From Gammaproteobacteria bacterium (lineage in GTDB: Bacteria; Pseudomonadota; Gammaproteobacteria; Arenicellales; JAOTYS01), in assembly GCA_029861795.1 (NCBI GenBank), contig JAOTYS010000122.1, forward strand, positions 1 through 10,896: a DNA stretch of 10,896 bases, written 5' to 3'. The notes beneath the pieces were generated by a model. It did no database searches. It saw only the letters and a list, made by a program, of their open reading frames with translations, and was not told where the DNA came from. Made by a program: the position numbers and the translations under genes. Numbering within the stretch: the first letter of the stretch is position 1; each line of letters begins with the position of its first letter. Below are positions 7,565-10,896 of the stretch, one piece after another.

Positions 7565-8425
7565 TCAGTCAGCTAACACATCGCCGCGCATCATTGCCTG
7601 GTGGTGTGCCTCGGTAAGCCTTCCGTAGATTTGCTTGGTCCGATGGGGTTGGCCGATCATCTCAGGTGCGGCCGCCCAAGAGGGTATGGCCACGTGGCGG
7701 TTTCGCTTACCGGCCACTTGAGTGACACGATGTAGGGTAAAGCGTCCGGTAAATAGCTGGATGTCACCTTCATTTAACACGACGCGATTCACCAGACTCT
7801 TATCGCCCGCCAGTACTGTGGCGACGGCCTCATAATTCTCATCGTCGGTGCTGCGGATATTGGGTGCGTATTCGAATAGTCCCCCTTCATCTGCCACTTG
7901 CAGCACGATAGTGACCGTGAATTCATTGGTGTCGAAATGCCAAGGAAATTGATCGCCAGGCCGCATGGTGTTAATCGGCATCTGCGCCAACGGGTCTTCA
8001 TATTGGAATAGTTGTTTCTTGGAGAAGGCTTGTTGTACGAATTCTGTCATCGCCGCTAGATTAAATATGGTCCACAGCTCTGATTCGGCTGGGATCAGAT
8101 CCGTGCATACGAAACCGTTGTTGCGCCACTGGAAATGACGACGAGGATGGTCGATTGGAAATGTCTCATCATCAGGCGAGAAATACGGGTTGTGTTGGAT
8201 GTCTGAGCGATGAGCGAGTGGAGTCAATGCTTCCGCCTGCTGCGCAAGACGGGCCACAGCGCCCGGCCGGAGAAAACCCTCAATGACTCGGCAACCGTCA
8301 TCCGCTAGCTGCTCGACGCAGTCACATACAAGCTTTGCGAATCCCTCGCTTTGCGGCACGTGTATTGGATAACGATCCAGGTCGATTACTTTGTTGATCC
8401 GATCAACATCTGCAGGGGCTTGCAT
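7565..8425 (-). CDS. 2-oxoglutarate/Fe(II)-dependent oxygenase, HalD/BesD/ArpA-like, probable hydroxylase
   Basis: A 286-residue soluble enzyme. The metal-binding facial triad is visible: His163-Phe-Asp165 in WHFDTNEFTVTIVLQ, and the distal His232 in TLHRVTQV. Arg241 or Arg243, nine to eleven residues later, should bind the 2-oxoglutarate carboxylate. The EGGLFEYAPNIRS segment (180-192) and the GDIQLFTGRFTLHR segment resemble the ArpA and HalD/BesD group. The radical halogenases of that group, such as the lysine halogenase BesD, replace the triad acid with Gly. Here Asp165 is kept, which predicts hydroxylation rather than chlorination. Related enzymes act on free amino acids; the substrate here is not known. 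It runs leftward, ends 8 bases from the DUF899 stop, and starts 101 bases after the AAA/TPR gene. A palindrome lies 18 bases upstream of its ATG. Confidence 0.85.
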   Translation of the reverse strand: MQAPADVDRINKVIDLDRYPIHVPQSEGFAKLVCDCVEQLADDGCRVIEGFLRPGAVARLAQQAEALTPLAHRSDIQHNPYFSPDDETFPIDHPRRHFQWRNNGFVCTDLIPAESELWTIFNLAAMTEFVQQAFSKKQLFQYEDPLAQMPINTMRPGDQFPWHFDTNEFTVTIVLQVADEGGLFEYAPNIRSTDDENYEAVATVLAGDKSLVNRVVLNEGDIQLFTGRFTLHRVTQVAGKRNRHVAIPSWAAAPEMIGQPHRTKQIYGRLTEAHHQAMMRGDVLAD

Positions 8426-8442
8426 AGTTGCACGTTATCCTG

Positions 8443-8480
8443 TTCACTGCATCGCCATCGCGGAGAGCGATTGCTGTGAA
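8443..8480. promoter_or_regulatory. 38-base imperfect palindrome upstream of the oxygenase
   Basis: TTCACTGCATCGC at 8443-8455 is mirrored by GCGATTGCTGTGAA at 8467-8480, with one mismatch and one extra base, around an 11-base spacer. A further TTCAC occurs at 8493-8497. It sits in the 101-base gap between the leftward AAA/TPR gene and the oxygenase, 18 bases before the oxygenase ATG. No T run follows on the leftward strand, which argues against a simple terminator. An operator for a dimeric repressor or a leader hairpin is more likely. Confidence 0.45.
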
Positions 8481-8526
8481 TGCAAGGCTTAGCTTCCGAT
8501 GATTCACTAGTCTTTAGAGTACAATT

Positions 8527-10896
8527 TTAGACACGATCAAACCATTTTTGAACCGGGGTAAGAACCTGTTGTGCCTCTTCTCTGAGTCCCTGCATAGTCA
8601 GTAAGCGAGCGAGACTGTTGGCTGCACGCAGCTCCCAACTACGTGCCTCCTGGTTGTTGGAAAATGCAATGGCATCGCGAAAGCATTGCTCCGCAGCTAG
8701 AAGGTTTTTCTTTGTATCCAACAGCAACTCGCCATTGAGTCGAATCAACTCTGCGGTATAAAAGTGCTCTCCAGTTTTCTCGGCCTGAGCGACCGCCTGG
8801 TCCAGCGCACCCTCGGCTTCCTCGATTCGCCCGCTTCTCCAGTATGCTCGGGCCATCAGTCCCAAAAAATATGACATCTCTAATTCATCCCCACCGATAT
8901 GATTGATGGTATCTTGCATCAGTGCTGTTCCCTTCTCGGTCTGTTCACTATTAGCGAGAGCCCAGCCTCGAAAAAAAGTACCTAGGTTTAGCCACATGTT
9001 CAAACCGTTCTCCTGCGCTAGCGGAATGAGTTCATCAGTGAGTTTGTTGATGCTTTCGAACTCGTCGCGAAACCCATACAGATGGCATCCATTGCCAAGG
9101 CTGGCGGCTAGATTGTAGACGGTTTGATCTCTCGCGATGGCTTGGGCGCGAAGGTATAAATCAACGGCCCTTTGGTGATATCCCAAAATATGTAGCGTCG
9201 ATGCCAGATACATCGTCGTCATGCTAGGAAAATCAGCGCCGACCTCGTCCGCCTGATCTTCAAATGTTAGTGCGCGTTCAAGGTAAGTACGCGCTGAACA
9301 TAGTTCTCCTTGGGCGAACAGGCACATACCCGTACCTTGTAATCCCCTTACTAAGGCTGACAGATTCCCACTCACTTCACCAAGATTGATCAAACGGTCG
9401 CTGGCGTCGCGTGCGGTGTTAAAACTGGCGGAGTTGAAACGAATGCCGGACAAACCATCCAGCGCACGAATAGTGGCTGGCGTATCGTTTAATTGTTCGC
9501 TGAGCTCCCATGCCCGTTGATATGCTTCATGACTTTCTGCGGTGGCGTGCCCGAAGGCCGCAGACGCTGCATCCCCCCGTTCGAGCTGAATATCAAGCTC
9601 TTTGCGTCGACGCGCTTGGTTCACGGGCAGCTTTTGCAGGACCTCGATACCCTTCTCCATGAGTTTGACCGCTTCCTGTTTGGCCCACGTTCGCGCTGCG
9701 CGTCTGCCGGCTAACAGCCAGTAGTCAACCGCCTGATCCAGCTTGTTGGCCTCTGTGAAGTGCTGGGCCAGTAACTCGGGATGAGCCACGGACACTTCCG
9801 GATACGCTTCCAATAACGTTTGCGCTATTTGATCATGAAGCGTCTGACGATGACTCCGCAGCAGGGTTCCCCTGGCGGCGTCCTGTAGCAGCTTGTGTTT
9901 GAAAACGTAAGTGGGCCGTGCCGATTTGTTATTACAAGAAATTAGGTCCGATTCGGTAAGTTGTTCTAGTGCCTTCGCTATGGCAACGGCTGGCCGCTTG
10001 CTAATCTTTTTGAGGAGATCGGCATCGAAGTCGCCGCCGATCGTTGCTGCGATCTGCGCAATTTCTTTTACTGACCCAAGTCGGTCGAGTCTCGCTAGCA
10101 GTGAAGATTGCACCGAGCTGGGAATTTCTACCGCCGGAGTGGTTTCGAGAGGCCAGTCTAGGATTTCCACAGTGTCTAGGCCGGTTTCGATTGCAGCCTT
10201 GGTTAGTTCTTCCGCGAACAGGGGGATCCCAACGGATTTTTCTTCAATATAGCTCACAGCTTGATCTGAAATTTCTGTGTTTGAGCTGTGGCTCTTTATT
10301 AGAGCGGCAATTTGGTTTCGGCTGAGACGTCCCAGCGTCAGCGAGGTCACGGGAGTACCGCTATCCCAGGACCAGGAGGAGTCCGGTCTGGAAGTTACTA
10401 CGACTAAGATTGGAAGCGCTTGCGCGCGTTCTATTAGACCGTCTAGAAGTTCCCTCGATGTGGGATCGATCCATTGGGCATCTTCCACGACGAGCAGCAC
10501 TGGATGTATCTCGGCTAGATTCACCACCCAATCGATAAACGTTTTCTGAGTGATTTCCTTTTGACGCTGTGGGGAGATATCCGGTAGTTTGTGTTGGCCT
10601 TCGGTCGAAATTGCGAGCAGCCACGCAAAAACCGGTAAAGTGGTGTCCACCGGTGCATTGCTGCTGCTCAAGACGTGCTCTAGTTTCTTCAGCCTGACCT
10701 CGACAGAGTCCTCCTTATGGAAGCCGGCTTGTCGTTCAATTGCATTTAATATCGGGTATAGCGCCGTACTAGAGAAATAGGGAGAGCATTGATAAAACAA
10801 CTGCATATGGGGGGTGGACGAAATCTTATGCAGCAGTTCGTGAACGATGCGGGATTTTCCAATACCTGGTTCTCCCTCAAGGTCAATAACCCTGAT
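8527..10896 (-). CDS. Large AAA-ATPase/TPR signalling protein, 3' part (probable cyclase-AAA-TPR regulator)
   Basis: The frame is open from the right edge to the TAA at 8527-8529. A Met codon at 10806 follows the Walker A motif, so it is not the start; 789 residues are visible. The Walker A motif GEPGIGKS is encoded at 10852-10875. The sequence then follows the pattern YQCSPY, ALYPIL, SPQRQKE, the Walker B strand LLVVEDAQWIDPTS (about 134 residues in) and VVVTSRPD. The VEDAQWIDPTS and GIPLFAEELTKA motifs are typical of the STAND/AAA_16 ATPases found in class III adenylate/guanylate cyclase-AAA-TPR proteins. The rest, about 450 residues, is helical with TPR-like repeats for protein binding. 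The N-terminal part, usually a cyclase domain, lies outside the window and is inferred only. LuxR-type (MalT-like) relatives are less likely because no helix-turn-helix occurs at the C-terminus. Confidence 0.88.
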   Translation of the reverse strand: MRVIDLEGEPGIGKSRIVHELLHKISSTPHMQLFYQCSPYFSSTALYPILNAIERQAGFHKEDSVEVRLKKLEHVLSSSNAPVDTTLPVFAWLLAISTEGQHKLPDISPQRQKEITQKTFIDWVVNLAEIHPVLLVVEDAQWIDPTSRELLDGLIERAQALPILVVVTSRPDSSWSWDSGTPVTSLTLGRLSRNQIAALIKSHSSNTEISDQAVSYIEEKSVGIPLFAEELTKAAIETGLDTVEILDWPLETTPAVEIPSSVQSSLLARLDRLGSVKEIAQIAATIGGDFDADLLKKISKRPAVAIAKALEQLTESDLISCNNKSARPTYVFKHKLLQDAARGTLLRSHRQTLHDQIAQTLLEAYPEVSVAHPELLAQHFTEANKLDQAVDYWLLAGRRAARTWAKQEAVKLMEKGIEVLQKLPVNQARRRKELDIQLERGDAASAAFGHATAESHEAYQRAWELSEQLNDTPATIRALDGLSGIRFNSASFNTARDASDRLINLGEVSGNLSALVRGLQGTGMCLFAQGELCSARTYLERALTFEDQADEVGADFPSMTTMYLASTLHILGYHQRAVDLYLRAQAIARDQTVYNLAASLGNGCHLYGFRDEFESINKLTDELIPLAQENGLNMWLNLGTFFRGWALANSEQTEKGTALMQDTINHIGGDELEMSYFLGLMARAYWRSGRIEEAEGALDQAVAQAEKTGEHFYTAELIRLNGELLLDTKKNLLAAEQCFRDAIAFSNNQEARSWELRAANSLARLLTMQGLREEAQQVLTPVQKWFDRV

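Noticed and set aside
7129..7617. Forward open frame of 162 codons overlapping DUF899
   Set aside because: It is in another frame of the DUF899 gene, which has a strong ribosome-binding site and clear family motifs.
7565..8425. Chlorinase function for the oxygenase
   Set aside because: The metal-binding Asp165 is present. Halogenases of this group need Gly or Ala there to leave room for chloride.

Overview
The window looks like a chromosomal stretch of a Gram-negative, probably marine or environmental gammaproteobacterium. This is inferred from an outer-membrane-type lipoprotein signal, a type II NADH dehydrogenase, DadA- and PuuB/OrdL-like flavoenzymes, a DUF899 protein and a nucleotide-cyclase-type AAA/TPR regulator. 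Base composition is moderate and even by eye. I see no transposase, integrase, phage gene, tRNA, rRNA or CRISPR array. No species can be named from the sequence alone.

Layout. Bases 1-210 hold only a weak open frame that runs in from the left edge and an imperfect inverted repeat. A leftward pair follows: a DadA-like FAD amino-acid dehydrogenase (4117 to 2858), then, 19 bases downstream, a large lipoprotein with TPR-like helices, seven calcium-loop FG-GAP/VCBS repeats and a C-terminal ASPIC/UnbV domain (2838 to 211). A 211-base divergent control region (4118-4328) separates them from a rightward group: type II NADH dehydrogenase (4329-5579), a PuuB/OrdL-like amine oxidoreductase (5624-6910) and a DUF899 thioredoxin-fold protein with a CPYC motif (6990-7556). 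That group meets tail to tail, with 8 bases between stops, a leftward 2-oxoglutarate/Fe(II) oxygenase of the HalD/BesD/ArpA type (8425 to 7565). Upstream of the oxygenase is the 3' part of a leftward AAA-ATPase/TPR signalling protein (8527 to the right edge). Its Walker A motif lies only a few codons inside the window.

How the genes may work together. Three neighbouring flavoenzymes (DadA-like, PuuB/OrdL-like, Ndh-2) either oxidise amines/amino acids or pass electrons to quinone, and the oxygenase belongs to a group that includes enzymes acting on free amino acids. A reasonable but unproven reading is an amino-acid/amine oxidation neighbourhood with its own respiratory outlet, next to a regulator that probably carries a cyclase domain outside the window. 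No defence system or other clearly new machinery is visible. The points most worth testing are the oxygenase substrate, the DadA-lipoprotein pairing, and a 38-base imperfect palindrome just upstream of the oxygenase.
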